Made by a program: the position numbers and the translations under genes. 64,000 nt of DNA, from the NCBI GenBank assembly GCA_028583685.1, contig JAMXIF010001253.1, forward strand, positions 28,282,158-28,346,157, written 5' to 3'. Each line of letters begins with the position of its first letter. Within the stretch, counting starts at the first letter, position 1. The stretch comes from Petaurus breviceps papuanus (taxonomy: Eukaryota; Chordata; Mammalia; Diprotodontia; Petauridae). This document shows, piece by piece, positions 36,546 to 48,330 of the stretch. The notes below the pieces were generated by a model. The model saw nothing but the letters and a program-made list of their open reading frames with translations. It was not told the origin of the DNA and did no database searches.

Positions 36546-37439
36546 CAGTTTCCTTCATAGTTGAGTTGCCTGTCCAGAGTGTAACTAGTTTGAGTTCATT
36601 TCAAATATAAATTCTTCTGTCTGACTTTCAGATGCCTTCCACTGTCTACTTTATTCTCCTCAGTTAAACATTTATTGTACACTTTCAAGGTAGCTACTGG
36701 GTGTTTTATTTTTAATTCTAGTATTTTGACTTTTCTAGTACTTTAATTCTAGACGTTGACTGATTGGCTTAATTGACACTTGGTACTTATAAATGTGTAT
36801 TCATAGAATCTTAGGACTAGCAGGAAGGGAATTTAGAGTTTCTTGACCAAATAGGGCAGTTTTGTTTCATGACAAGCAGGTGTTTTCCTGACTCTTTCCA
36901 ACACCAGATAAGAAAGTTGTGGATGTATTAGGATAAACTCAACATTTTTTATGTACAGTAAGCAATGGCATTATCTTTATATATGGAGGAAGGACATTTA
37001 TTTATCTTCTGTCAGATATGTGAATTTTAAGTAAAATACCCAAACATTGGCAATATTAGTTTATAAAAAATTAATTTGGTGCAAGCATTTTGCTGTGGGT
37101 ATTTTGGCCCCTTCTTTGGTCTTTATGTATAGCATTTTAGCTACATTGTTTGTTAAACTCTTCCCCCCAACCATGAATTCCTTTTGCCAGGGAAAACATG
37201 GAATCTTGTGCATAGATGTTAATCAGTAAATACTGGTTAAAATATATTGATTGATTAATCATCTTCACCTTTTTCTTTAATATTTCTCTTCCAGAAATTT
37301 TATTTAGTAATGTGATTATTGGAGGGTATTTATTGTTTTAAAACTAAAATGAAATTTCCTCATGTATATAGCTCCTTGAATTAAAAAAAAAAAGATCAGA
37401 GCAATTCAGTTTTGAGATAATGTGGTATTGCTTTTATTA

Positions 37440-37890
37440 CTTCTTTCTAGGTCTTGATTTTCTCATCTCTAAGATGAAGGGATTAGATTAAATGATCTCT
37501 TAGATGTCTTCTGTTCTGATATTGTGACTATTCTATAGCTGCTATTACTATTATTAATACTTTGAATGATATTTTTCAGCTTATAAACTGCTTTTCCATC
37601 AGTTGTTTATCCTTACAGCTCTGAGGTAGCCCAGGAAGATATTAAGATATTGTTATTCCTATTTTACAGATGAGGGAACTGAAACTGAATATCAGAGAAA
37701 ATTTAATCAACCCCACACCTGAGCAAGAATCCCCTCTATTCCATACCTGACAAGTGGTCATAATACTCTTTGCTTGAAGATGAAATCCATTCTCTTGCTG
37801 ACTTGTCCAAATTCACACAGATGATAAGTGGTGAATCCAGGACCAGAAAACCCAGCTCTTCTGATTCCGAGTACACTGCTGACTCCACTA
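37440..37890 (+). mobile_element. Cluster of old SINE and CR1/L3-like fragments
   Basis: Fragments include a MIR-like AGATGAAGGGATTAGATTAA, a CORE-SINE-like TATTTTACAGATGAGGGAAC, a CR1/L3-like AATCCCCTCTATTCCATACC and a second CORE-like TCCAAATTCACACAGATGAT. Boundaries are uncertain. Confidence 0.45.
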
Positions 37891-39559
37891 TAACTATCTC
37901 TTAACTGAAATTAAATAATTTTTTTTCATTAGGTTACTTATAAACCTAACCAGATTTTATTCCTATCTATGGATGATTCATAAATGAATGCCCTGAAGCA
38001 AAATGACATAAACTAACTACTCTCCTAGGCAATACATCTCTTAGACTACTGGGATTTTTCAGTTATCTTTAAAACTAAGTGCCAGTATGCACCAGTTGGA
38101 AGGCTTTCCCAGAGCTTAGATTCTCTTTGTTTTCCTGAAAAATACAAAATGTGATGATATCATCTCTGAAGCCAGCACTGAGGTCATCTTGTGTCTCGTC
38201 TTTATCTCTTGGATTTGTTCATTGACAAACACATGGCAATATGGATAGTATGCTTAAAAAAAAAATTCTGAAGTATATTTTTTATTTGGGTGTTGGGTGT
38301 TTTCTTTTTATGGAAGCTTGAAAGCATTAAAACAATAACTTTTTTGTGTCACAGATGCTTTATGCACACTGTAGGCCTTTTATTGTTTTTAATAAAATTT
38401 GCAGCAGAATGACTAATGGAACATGAGCAGTGCTTATGACACTGAAGTCTATTGTGTAAGTATTGAGAGTGAAATTTGCATTCCTAGAAAAGCTTATTCA
38501 GAGCAGGGCTATGGGACACATTATTTATTGCTCTTGGGGAAACATACTCCATTTTCAGCTAAGGACATTACTTTAAAGAAGCTACCTTTGAAAAATGACA
38601 TTTCTTGCCTTGGAATACTGAAGTCAATTTGAATTGGCAGTAGGAGTCTATATGTCAGGCAAGTGGTTTAGATACTATTTATAAAAATTTTAGCCAATTA
38701 AACACTGCTTCTTTCTTCCAAAAAACATTTCCTGACATTCTTTTCATATGTTTACTAAAATTGACCTTCCTAACATGGTGCTAGTTATTGATGTTTTCAG
38801 GACTTTTGAGTTTAATGGATGATAACATTAAATTGTTTGTTTTCCTGATTTTTAGAGGTGCCTTTTCACTCTTCCAAATACTAGTTATGAATTGGTTGTT
38901 TAAAGAAATATAAAAATAAGAATAAAAATAAATTTATGAGACCTGTTAATAATGCTTATTTTTTGTTTGTTACACATTTTATTTTAAACAGCTGCATCCA
39001 AGTTTCAGTGTTGTCTTCAATTGAGTAGCAACAATCTGATTAATAGATGAGCAAACAAATCTGTCTACTATCTTGCATCTGTTAATATGGGCTTCAGCCT
39101 GACTTGAAAGCACAAGTTTATGAATCCCTGAAACATAGGGAGACTTGAGTTCAGGTGGTTAGGTTCTTAAGAAAATCTGTAAAAGTCCTTTTAGCCCATA
39201 ATGTAGCTCAAAATATTATATATTTGCCATGAAAAATAGTTAGCAGACAAGATTTCAACATGAGCAATTAACCAAACTTGAAAACAGTATAATTTGGGAA
39301 GGAATAATTAAAAATTTTTTTTTTCTTGATTTTGGTGTTTAAAGAAAAGTAGAATTAATTAGAGAATGAAAAAGTAGATAGAAACTTTTTGGGAAATGTT
39401 GAATGGGACTTCTGGCTTCAGAGCATTTTGATGTTAATGACATTATTCTTTAGTATGTCTGATGTGAGTCCTTACTTGCCCCTTCTACTTGATTAGGAGC
39501 TTCTTGAGGACAGCCATTGTGTCTTATTCATCTTTGCCTTTTTAGCTACTTCTGGCAGC

Positions 39560-39950
39560 TGGTGGTACAAAGGATGGAGTGGATGGAGTCCTGGGGCTGG
39601 AAATCAGGAAGACCTGAATTCACATCTAGCTTCAGATACTTACTAGCAGTGTGTCCCTGGGCAAGTCACTTAATCTGTTTGCTTCAGTTTCTTCAACTGT
39701 AAAATGGGAATAATAATAATAGCACTTAGACATCACAGAGTTGTTGTGAGGATGGAATGGAATAACATTTGTAAAAGTGCTTAGCCACATACTGCTCAGG
39801 AAGGGAGAAAGGAAGTGAGGGAGGGAGAGAATTTGGAACTCAGTTTTAAAAAAATGAATGTTAAAAATTGTTTTTACATGTAATTGGGAAAATATTCCTA
39901 GAAAAAAGTGCTTAGCACAGTGTCTGGTATAGTCGGTTCTGCATAAATAC
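39560..39950 (+). mobile_element. MIR SINE split by a tiny L1 insertion
   Basis: The MIR head and body (GGAAATCAGGAAGACCTGAA, GGGCAAGTCACTTAATCTGT, GTGAGGATGGAATGG) run to 39784, and the MIR tail (GCACAGTGTCTGGTATAG) resumes after the insert. Confidence 0.8.
39785..39903 (+). mobile_element. Severely 5'-truncated L1 (about 120 bp)
   Basis: Only the last part of an L1 3' UTR (GGGAGGGAGAGAATTTGGAA ... GAATGTTAAAAATTG) is present. AAAAGTGCTTAG occurs on both sides (39773-39784 and 39904-39915) as a perfect target-site duplication inside the MIR. Confidence 0.85.
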
Positions 39951-41388
39951 GTATCCCCTTCTCATTGCCTTTTCTACTCTTCTTACCACTTTGTTTTGCA
40001 AAATAAATTCTCATAAAAATATTTATTAAATTGAAAGGCTGTCTTTTCCCTTGATGTAGCTGAATTGATAGTGCTACTCTTAGGTCTTTCAGCCCTGGTT
40101 AGGGCTGTTTTGGGGCTTAGAGTGAATGTATACTGTTTTCATTCAGAAGGAAACCAAAGTAACATTTCTCTTTCTAATTCTACTGGAATTTCTTCTCCTT
40201 CTTGATATGTTTCTTCCAGTCCCTCTACTACTCTGTTTTTGTCACTTTCTTGTGATCTCATGGTCTCTGAGAATTGAAGATTTGAGTCAGGCTCTAAATA
40301 GTCAGAATTTGTTCCCCAGCTCATATAGGCCAGGTCTGTTGCCTGTTCCTCAAAACAGGGAGCTGTGTACCACTGAAATTATGTGAGTGAGGGGTGGAAT
40401 ACGAGGGTATGGGGGGTCGAAACACTTCTTTGGATGAGGAAAAAGCCCTTCTGCAAAGGACAAGTGATGGGGTGGATAGAGAGAAGGTGGCTAAGTGGGC
40501 TTTATAGCCCACTGTGGTATTTTCGGTTGCTTACCCTACTTGCTACCAGGACAAGCAAGGTGCTCTTGCCTTCATGAAGAAGAGTAGCTACAGGTATGGG
40601 ATGGGGTTAGAATAAGAAGGAACTCCTTTTCCAGCATACAGAATCCTTTATACCATTGCTACTTGTATAGTAACTCTCTGTCGAATTTGGTATGTTGTTT
40701 TTTACAGCTTCTGAAATAAACTTAGTTTTGGTATTGATTCCATGAAACAAAGTTAAGACATGATTTTTAAATTTTTACCTTGATTCATTTATAAGAACAG
40801 TGAGAACAAAAACTTTCTTTAAAAATACACAAAAGAGAAAAGTCAGAACTTTTCCTCATATCATTATTCTGATTAAGTGCCTATTAAGCATATAAAATAT
40901 TTTTTCAATATAAATTTAACAGATGCCCAACAAAATGTATCAGTTTTAAATAGTAGATTTTTGAGACAAAAATGTCAAACTATCTTCCCCAGAGTAGTAT
41001 AGCAAAGGTCATTGCATCAATAAATATTAAAGGATCAGAAATGACTCATTATCAGGTGATGGGATTTTTGTTTTTGATTTTGTGATGGAGAGAAAACTCT
41101 ACTACTGAAATAGTGACATGATCAGTAGAGAGCAGATGACTAAGTATTATGTTATTTTGAAATAACTATAATTCTGTGAACTCTGAGGTTCATTTTTAAC
41201 AGATTGTCTTATTACTAGAAAAAATGAGTACAAAACTGATAAATACTGTTTTTGGGAATAGGGGAGAGCAAGGTGTGAGAAAAAAGAGAATAATTTACTA
41301 TCCCTAAAGGGAGGAGAGAGGATAATGAGAAAATATGTGCTTTTAATATGTTACATGAATTTGCATGTGTGTTGGCTATTTAAAATGG

Positions 41389-41633
41389 GTCCCTAGGTAG
41401 TGCAGTTGTTTGAGTGCTGAGCCCTGAGTCAGGAAGACCTGAGTTCAAATGTGACCTCAGACACTTACTGGCTGGGTGACCCTGGGCAAGTCATTTAACC
41501 CTGTTTGCCTCGGTTCTTCATCTGTCAAATAAACTGCAGAAAAAAGGCAAACCATTTCAGTTTCTTTGCCAAGAAAACCACAAAAGGAGTCACTAAGAGT
41601 TGGACACAACTGTAGATGACTAAAAAACAACAA
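41389..41633 (+). mobile_element. SINE with RTE-type tail, sense
   Basis: Head CCCTAGGTAGTGCAGTTG, body AGACCTGAGTTCAAATGTGA and tail AAGAGTTGGACACAACTG, flanked by AAAATGG (41382-41388 and 41634-41640). It is the sense counterpart of the copies at 9.8 and 10.4 kb. Confidence 0.88.
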
Positions 41634-41824
41634 AAAATGGCATGTGAAAGCATCTATGAGAGGGCATTATTTGTATGTTCTTTTTATCACTTGGTATCAC
41701 AAGGTATTGCTAGTAGAATTTAGTAAAATTGATATGTGATTATTGTATTCTTAGATGTGCTTTGAGTTCCTTGGGGGAGTTCTTGAGGAACTTTGGGGAA
41801 TCTATGTAAAAACTCAGTTTTGCT

Positions 41825-42215
41825 GCTTTATGGAGGATGAGTTTGAGTAGGGAGAGACTTGAGACAGAGAATGCAATTAGAAGGCTATTATAATAGTCCA
41901 AGCAAAAAGTGTTTTAGATCTGTGATATGAGAGAACAGAATTGAGAATGACCCCCAGATTGTGAACCTTGGTGACAGGAAGGATGATGGTGTCTTTTGCA
42001 GTACTAGGGAAGGTAGGATAAAGGGTGGATTTGTGAGCAAAGGTAACAAATGAGTTATTTTGAACATGTTTTATTTGAGAATTCTATGGTACGTTCAGTT
42101 GGAAATGTTGATGATGTGTCACTAAAGCTCAGAAAGATAGACCAGGACTGGATATGTAGATCTGGGAATCATCTGCCAAGAACTGTTAATTAAACCCATG
42201 GGAGTTGATGAGATG
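41825..42215 (-). mobile_element. L2 LINE fragment, antisense
   Basis: GGGAGAGACTTGAGACAGAG, GGCTATTATAATAGTCCAAG, CAGTACTAGGGAAGGTAGGA and AATTAAACCCATGGGAGTTG follow L2 antisense order. Confidence 0.75.
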
Positions 42216-42499
42216 ATTACTACTAGTAATGATAGTGTGCATTTATATAGTGTTTTAACTTTTGCTTAGCACTCCGCATATGTTGCCTTGCTTTCTGAGT
42301 TGCAGTAGAACTAAAGTTGATCAGGTGTCCTTAGTAAGTCTAGAAGAAGAATGATGAACCTTTTGGAGCAGAGGTTGCTTAAGGAGGGGCAAACTGACTG
42401 AGGCATCAGAAAAACTGAGGTTAAAGCTTCTGTGCTTATCAGCATTTGATTAAGGCTCATGAGTGGCTACTGTATTTTCAGACTGGGCTGGAAGATCTT

Positions 42500-43380
42500 T
42501 TTTTTTCTTAATTAATTTTTAGTTTTCAACATTCATTTCCACAAGATTTTGAGTTCCAAATTTTCTCCCCTCCCCCCAACCCCAAAATGGCATGCATTCT
42601 GATTACCCCTTGCCCCAGTCTCTGCCCTCCCTTCCCCCTGTCTGCCCCTCTCCCTTATCCTCTTCCCCTTTACTTTTTTGTAGGGCAAGATAGATTTCTT
42701 GGACTAGAAAATCTAAAACAAACAAACAAAAAATCTCACAGATCACCTCCTGAAAGAAACCTCAGAATGAAAACTCCCAGCAACATCAGAGCCAAACCCA
42801 TAGCTTCCAGATCAAGAAAAAAATGCAAATAGCCAGAAATAAAGTGTTTAACTACCAAAGAACCATAGTGAGGATCACACAAAATTTTGCAGCTACCACT
42901 TAATAGGAGTATAGAGCATGGAATAAATATTATAAAAGATAAAATATGCAGTCTTACAACATGGATATTAAATACTTGATGACTAGAATTATGCAAGGAA
43001 AGAAAGGAAGGAAACTTCAGATATATTAGAACCAAAGGGCAAAGAATTAACAAGTATTTGTCTCCTTCCCGACCCTACATTCCCTGAGAAAAAAAAATGC
43101 CATACAACAAATATGCATAGTCAAAGAAACAAAACAAATTCCTACATTGGCCGTGTCAAGAAACACATGCCTCATTCTGTATGTCTAATTCAACGTGTCT
43201 CAGTAGGTAGATAGCATTTTAAATCATTACTCCTCTGGAATAATGGTTGATTACTGCATTGATCAGAGTTCTTAAAACTTTCAAAATTATTTTTTCACAA
43301 AGTTATAGTATAAATTATTCTCCTGGTTCTGCTCTTTTCTTATTGCATCATCTCAAAGTGAGGTTCAAGTGACTTCTGGT
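42500..43380 (-). mobile_element. L1 3' region containing an inverted ORF1 segment
   Basis: 42500-42670 and about 43050-43380 read as antisense L1 3' UTR (CAACATTCATTTCC, TTTGAGTTCCAAATTTTCTC; ATATGCATAGTCAAAG; TCTCCTGGTTCTGCTC). Between them, about 42740-43040 reads on the + strand as the C-terminal part of L1 ORF1 (SPPERNLRMKTPSNI-like, then an AGGATCACACAAAATTTTGC stretch), i.e. in the opposite orientation. The ORF1 piece is frameshifted. Confidence 0.6.
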
Positions 43381-43459
43381 CTCCACACCCTTTTATTTAT
43401 GTAATTTTACCTTGTCCCCCACACCCCATTATGTGAAGTAAGTTTCTTCCCATTCTTCT

Positions 43460-43620
43460 ATTTTTTTTTTTTTTTTGCTTTTTGGAGGGCAGTTGGGGTT
43501 AAGTGACTTGCCCAAGGTCACATGGCTATTTTTTGTGTTAAGTGTCTGAGGCCGGATCCGAACCCAGGTCCTCCTGACTCCAGGGCCGGTGCTCTATTCA
43601 CTGCGCCACCTAGCCGTGCC
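43460..43620 (-). mobile_element. tRNA-derived SINE (WSINE-type)
   Basis: Antisense copy flanked by CCCATTCTTCT (43449-43459 and 43621-43631). Several CpGs persist (GGCCGGATCCGAACC), so it is relatively young. Confidence 0.93.
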
Positions 43621-43899
43621 CCCATTCTTCTGTTTTTCTCCTTTACCTCACCCCCTTTCTTTCCTTCTTCCTTTTCTTTTTTTTTTTTTAAAGATGATCA
43701 AAACATAACAAAATCACTCTTAGGCCCTCTATCTTATTTGACTCCTACTATGACATTTGTTAAAGTTATAGTTCTCCTAACTCAGGGCATTTTCACTTGC
43801 TGCCCTCTGTGCTTGGAGCTCTGTCACTTCTTATCTCTACCTGCTGACTGAAAGGCAAGGATATCTGGAGGTGGAGATTAGGAGGGACAGAATTCCTCC

Positions 43900-44127
43900 T
43901 GTCTTAAAAAGTCTTTTTGGAAGCCTTTTCCATTCTACCCAATTCTAAACACTTTCTTTCTGAGATTATCTCCAATTTATCCTGTATGTATCTTCTTTAA
44001 CAATAGTTGTTTGCATTTTGTCTCCCCCATTAGGTTGTGAACTCCTTAAGAGCAGAGATTTTTTTCACTTTCTTTGCACTTACCACAGTGCCTGCATGTA
44101 ATACGATACTTAATACATGATTGTTGA
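43900..44127 (+). mobile_element. L2 LINE 3' end, sense
   Basis: AAGCCTTTTCCATTCTACCC, TCTCCAATTTATCCTGTATG, TGTCTCCCCCATTAGGTTGT and ACCACAGTGCCTGCATG are the last part of L2. Confidence 0.8.
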
Positions 44128-44488
44128 CTTGTGTGAATTGATTTGAAGATTGGAGAGAAAAGAGGACTGAAGATATTCGGGCAGTTGGTAGGAAAATATG
44201 AGAGAAGGTGAATTTAAAGATATATAGAAGGAATAGTAGCCTTCATGAGAAGAGTTATCCCCAGAGTAAATAGTAAATAGTGAAAATAGTGTAGTAAAGG
44301 GATTCAAGGATTAGAAGGTGGTATAAGGTCTGTTTCAGGTTATTTGTGCTTATTTAAGGAGACATTATATTGAATAATCTGTTTTCCTTTTCAATTTTTA
44401 CAAATACTTAATTTTTTTTTTTTGGCTATAGGAACTTAGCTATGGAAAAGAATCATTGTGGTTGGAATTAGTTTGGATAGCCATAATT

Positions 44489-45328
44489 TTTTTTTTATTA
44501 ATTAATTACTTTTTAGTATTCAACATTCACTTCTATAAGATTTTGAGTTCTAAATTTTCTCCCCCTCTTTCCCCTCCCACTTCCCCAAGATGGCATGCAA
44601 TCTGATACAAGCTCTACATATACATTCATATTAAATGTATTTTTACATTAGTCATGCTATAAAGAATTAGAACCAATGGGAAGAACCACGAGAAAGAAGA
44701 AATGGAAAAAAAGGAGCAAATACTATGCTTTGATCCACATTATGACTCCATAGTTCTTTCTTTAGATGTGAATAGCATTTTCATGAGTCATTTGGAATTG
44801 TTTTAGATCCTTACATTGCTAAGCAGAGATTAGTCTGTCAAAGTTAGTCATCTCACAGTGTTGCTGTTACTATGTAAAATGTTCTGGTTCTGCTCATTTC
44901 ACTCAGCTTCAGTTTATGTAAGTCTTTCCAGGTTTTTCTGAAGTCAGCCTGCTTATCATTTCTTATGGAACAATGGTATTCCATCACATTCATATACCAC
45001 AACTTGTTCAGCCATTCCCCAGTTCATGGGCATCACTTCAATTTACAATTCTTCAACACTATTAAAAAAGAGCTGTTATAAATATTTTTGTACATATGGG
45101 TCCTTTTCCCATTTTTATGATCTCTTTGGGATACAGACTTAGAAGTGGTATTGCTAGAGCAAAGGATATACACAGTTTTATACCCCTTAGAGAATAGTTC
45201 CAAATTGCTCTCCAGAATGGTTGGATCAGTTCACAACTCCACCAACAATACATTAGCGTTCCAATTTTCCCACATCTTCTCCATCATTTATCATTTTCCT
45301 CTGATAGAATGTGATATGATTTGGTTAA
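44489..45328 (-). mobile_element. 5'-truncated L1 3' region with target-site duplication
   Basis: A T-run at the left is the reversed A-tail. The body is L1 3' UTR (GAGTTCTAAATTTTCTCCCC ... TTCCAAATTGCTCTCCAGAA). CCATAATT flanks both sides (44481-44488 and 45329-45336). It is the most complete L1 3' reference in this window and ends 0.34 kb before MTMR2 exon 2. Confidence 0.9.
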
Positions 45329-45664
45329 CCATAATTGAGGAGGTAGTTCTTGAAGTTGGTTTTTAAAAAAGCATAGAGTTTGGATTGGCAGAAAGAAGAA
45401 GAAATACAAGGGCAAGGATATGTGGTCTGTAGGGCAGAATGAAGAAAGAAATGAACATGATATGTCGTAGGAAGATATGAATAGTGTCCTGTCAGGAACT
45501 GAGTAGAGGGTCCATGTTGGGGAACACTGGAAGAAGATAAATAGGTAAGGTGGGACTATATGATGGAATTGGAAAGAGAATTTTAAAATTTTCATGCATT
45601 AGAAATATTGTGTTACCTGTAATCTATACATCTTTCAAAAATCTCTCTCTTTTTTATTTTATAG

Positions 45665-45770
45665 TGCCTCTACCTCTCATTCGGACCATTCAGTACATTT
45701 AAAATCAGCTTCTGTCATATCATCGGATTCTATTTCAACTTCTGCAGAGAATTTTTCTCCTGACCTAAGG
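45665..45770 (+). CDS. MTMR2: MTMR2 coding exon 2
   Basis: The 106-nt exon, read in the phase set by exon 1, encodes [18 protein letters not shown] and [18 protein letters not shown], matching MTMR2 residues about 27-62. From memory it differs from the human protein at only a few positions. Exons 1 and 2 total 186 nt (62 codons), so the exon ends in phase 0 at AGG before the donor GTATGT. The SPD motif retains Ser58 (codon 45756-45758) followed by proline, the position reported in human MTMR2 as an ERK phosphorylation site that controls endosomal targeting. The next family residues (VLRESNKLAEMEEPP, exon 3) are not in this window. Confidence 0.95.
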
Positions 45771-46149
45771 GTATGTACTCTAGATTTTAAAAGTGATGAT
45801 CAGTTGGCTTAAGTTGATTACTTGTTGGTAGCCAGTACTCTGATGAGCATAGGTTTAATATCTAAGCCAGAGGGATCAAACTTGCTGCCTGGGTGTAGCC
45901 TATAGAGTTCTCCAGTATAGCCCAAACCAGATTAAAATGTAATTGGGAAGTGTTTAACAAAAGATAATATAATATATATTACTATATGTAATATAATAAT
46001 AATAATAAAACAAAAACATAATACATATTCTGCTCTAAGCAACCTCTCTAAAACTTGCTGTTTAGAGGGAAGGAGTCTCTGAAGGCCAGCTGGTTAAGTA
46101 CAAACTGTGTTCTTCGCTTTGACTAATAAGTGATCTTTTTGAAGCACTT

Positions 46150-46350
46150 TTGGAAACTTCTGAGGCAGTGCTGAACTTGGAGTTGGGAGGACATGGATTT
46201 GAGCCCTGGGTTTGATCCTTGTTAGCTCTATGATCCTCTGCAAGTCACTGATCCTCTATGAGCTTCAGTTTTTTCATCTGTAATAAGGAAATAATGATGT
46301 CTTTAATACTTACCTCATCGGGGTGCTGTGAGGCTCAAGTGAGAATACCA
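46150..46350 (+). mobile_element. MIR SINE
   Basis: Head GGAGTTGGGAGGACATGGAT, then TCTGCAAGTCACTGATCCTC, CAGTTTTTTCATCTGTAATA and GTGCTGTGAGGCTCAAGTGA. A short (TA)n run follows at about 46351-46365. Confidence 0.75.
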
Positions 46351-46869
46351 TATATATATATATATAAACTAAAATGTTATTAATTTCTAATACTCACTTT
46401 AAATAAACTGTTTATGTTTGTGAAAATTACTCCTTTTCTATTCCATGAAGCCATTTCTCAAATCTTTCCAGTTGCTAGTGCTTTCTCTTATTTCATATCA
46501 CTTTGTGTATAGTTATTTTTGTCGCTAACATATCTGAGGAGATTGTAAGCTCCTGTTTTGTTTTGTCTATCTACAATTTTTACATGGAATGGCTAAGATA
46601 AAAACCTTGAAAGTTAGTGGTAAAATTACAAATTTAATCTTTCTAAACAAAAATTTCTGGAATTTTCCCCTTAAATCTCTGAATTGCAAAATAGACCTCA
46701 GCACCTACTGTGGTACATTGTACATAGTAGATAATTCAGAAATGTTTGTTGAATTAAAATAGCATATTGAAAGTTTACTATTCTTATGATAAAATAAGTC
46801 AGAATGAGAGAGAGAGATATGAATGATGATGAGGTAGGTTTAATCCTTATCAAGGCTAGTGTATCAGCA

Positions 46870-47360
46870 ATGCCATATTCACAATACCTATAGAGATTAC
46901 AAATATGCTGATATAATTATCCATCACAAAATACATCAGGTTTGCCATTTGGGGAAATAAACTAGAAAATTTATTAAGATACCAAAAGACTGAGTCCCAA
47001 AACCAGAAAGTGAAAGCCATCAGAGTAGTTATGACATTGGCACAGGTAGATAAAGTAGAAAGCACCCACATTTTCAAGCCTTTAAAACAGAACAGGCTAC
47101 CTCAGGCAAAGGTCCTCCTCTCCCCACTCACAGCAACCACCCAGCGTCCTGGAAGCATGCTCCCAGCAGCTCCGGCCCCTGGCAGTCCTTAGCAGGAGTC
47201 CTTAGCAGAAAGTCCTGCTCCCAGCAGCTCCGGCCGCTGGCAGTGCTCAGCCGGAGTCCTAACTCAAAAAAAAAAAAAGGCAACCGTCACCAACTGCCAA
47301 CCGCAGGACCGTTAGCTCGGCTTTTCACTTTCTCTTGCTCTGCTATGTCAGCACGTCCAT
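46870..47360 (-). mobile_element. Probable solitary LTR (fossil), antisense
   Basis: A CpG-bearing, GC-rich block (47.1-47.34 kb) adjoins an AT-rich part which on the minus strand contains AATAAA at about 46.97 kb, as expected for an LTR with a U3-like GC-rich part and an R/poly(A) region. A roughly 58-bp unit beginning CTCCCAGCAGCTCCGGCC is present twice in tandem (from 47160 and from 47219). Exact ends, family and target-site repeat could not be fixed. No internal region is attached. Confidence 0.4.
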
Positions 47361-47429
47361 GGGGCATGGGAGATCTTTAAATCCCATAACCCTTACAGCT
47401 AGCTACTCTACTTGTTCCAAAAGAGTAGT

Positions 47430-47780
47430 ACTCTATCTTGTTTCCCCCAGCAGCTCATCCCTTCTTGTCATTTCCACTCTTTGCTCATTTTCAGTCTCTC
47501 ACTGTCTACTGGCTAATTTCCTATTGCCTACAAACATCCAATCACTCCATTCTCAAAAAACCTTCATTTGATACTTCCATCCCTGCTAACTGCTGTCCTG
47601 TATCTCTTCTGACCTTTACTTAACTGCTTAACTCCTCTACAAGGCCATTATAGGTAGGTGGTTCCACTTTCTCTCCTCTTGTTCTCTTCTTAAATAACCC
47701 CTTACCATCTTTCTTTAGACCCTATCATTCCTGTGAACTGGTGTCTCCAAAGTTACTAATGATCTCTTAGTCACCAAATT
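47430..47780 (+). mobile_element. L2 LINE fragment (RT region), sense
   Basis: CTCACTGTCTACTGGCTAAT, TTCCTATTGCCTACAAACAT and CTGTCCTGTATCTCTTCTGA, then GTCTCCAAAGTTACTAATGA, match the order at 29.8-30.05 kb in the long L2. Confidence 0.75.
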
Positions 47781-47789
47781 TCACTGAGA

Positions 47790-48100
47790 AATAGAAATTT
47801 AGCATTACAGATTTAGAGGGGAGCTCAGAGATTGTTTAGTTCAACCCATGACTGACAAAAAAATTTCCACTTTGATATCTCAAACAAGTAATCATCCAAA
47901 TTTAGCTCGAAGACTTCATGTTAGGGATAACTCACTGCTTCCTGAGCTACCCTTTCTATTTTTGGATCACTTCACTTGTTAGGAAGTTTCTTTAGACATC
48001 AACCTGAAATTTATCTTTCTGTAGCTTCTCTGCGTTACTGACTGTTCTAAGTAAAATAATTTCCCTTAAATTCATTATTGTCTTTGATTAAATGAAAATG
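47790..48100 (-). mobile_element. CR1/L3-like LINE fragment
   Basis: CTCAGAGATTGTTTAGTTCA, then ATCATCCAAATTTAGC, GGATAACTCACTGCTTCCTG and GTTAGGAAGTTTCTTTAGAC, resemble the beginning of the 13.37-kb element. Old and diverged. Confidence 0.5.
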
Positions 48101-48119
48101 CGTCCACATTTTCTCCATA

Positions 48120-48330
48120 AGAGGTAGTATAGTACAGTGCCTCAGATACAAGACTTGAGGTCAATACCTGTGTAAAAATGCTACCTCTTTCCCTGACTGT
48201 GTAAGTATGGGCTTGTAATTTCATCTAACCCCTCTAAATCTCAGTTTCCTAAACTAAGTGGGGTAACAGGAGTATCTACATCATAGGGTCATTGAGATCA
48301 TGTATGTGATATGTTTTGCAAACCTTAGAG
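48120..48330 (+). mobile_element. MIR SINE, degraded
   Basis: CTCTAAATCTCAGTTTCCTA, a CATCATAGGGTCATTGAGAT stretch and a GTGATATGTTTTGCAAACCT tail follow MIR order. Confidence 0.6.
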
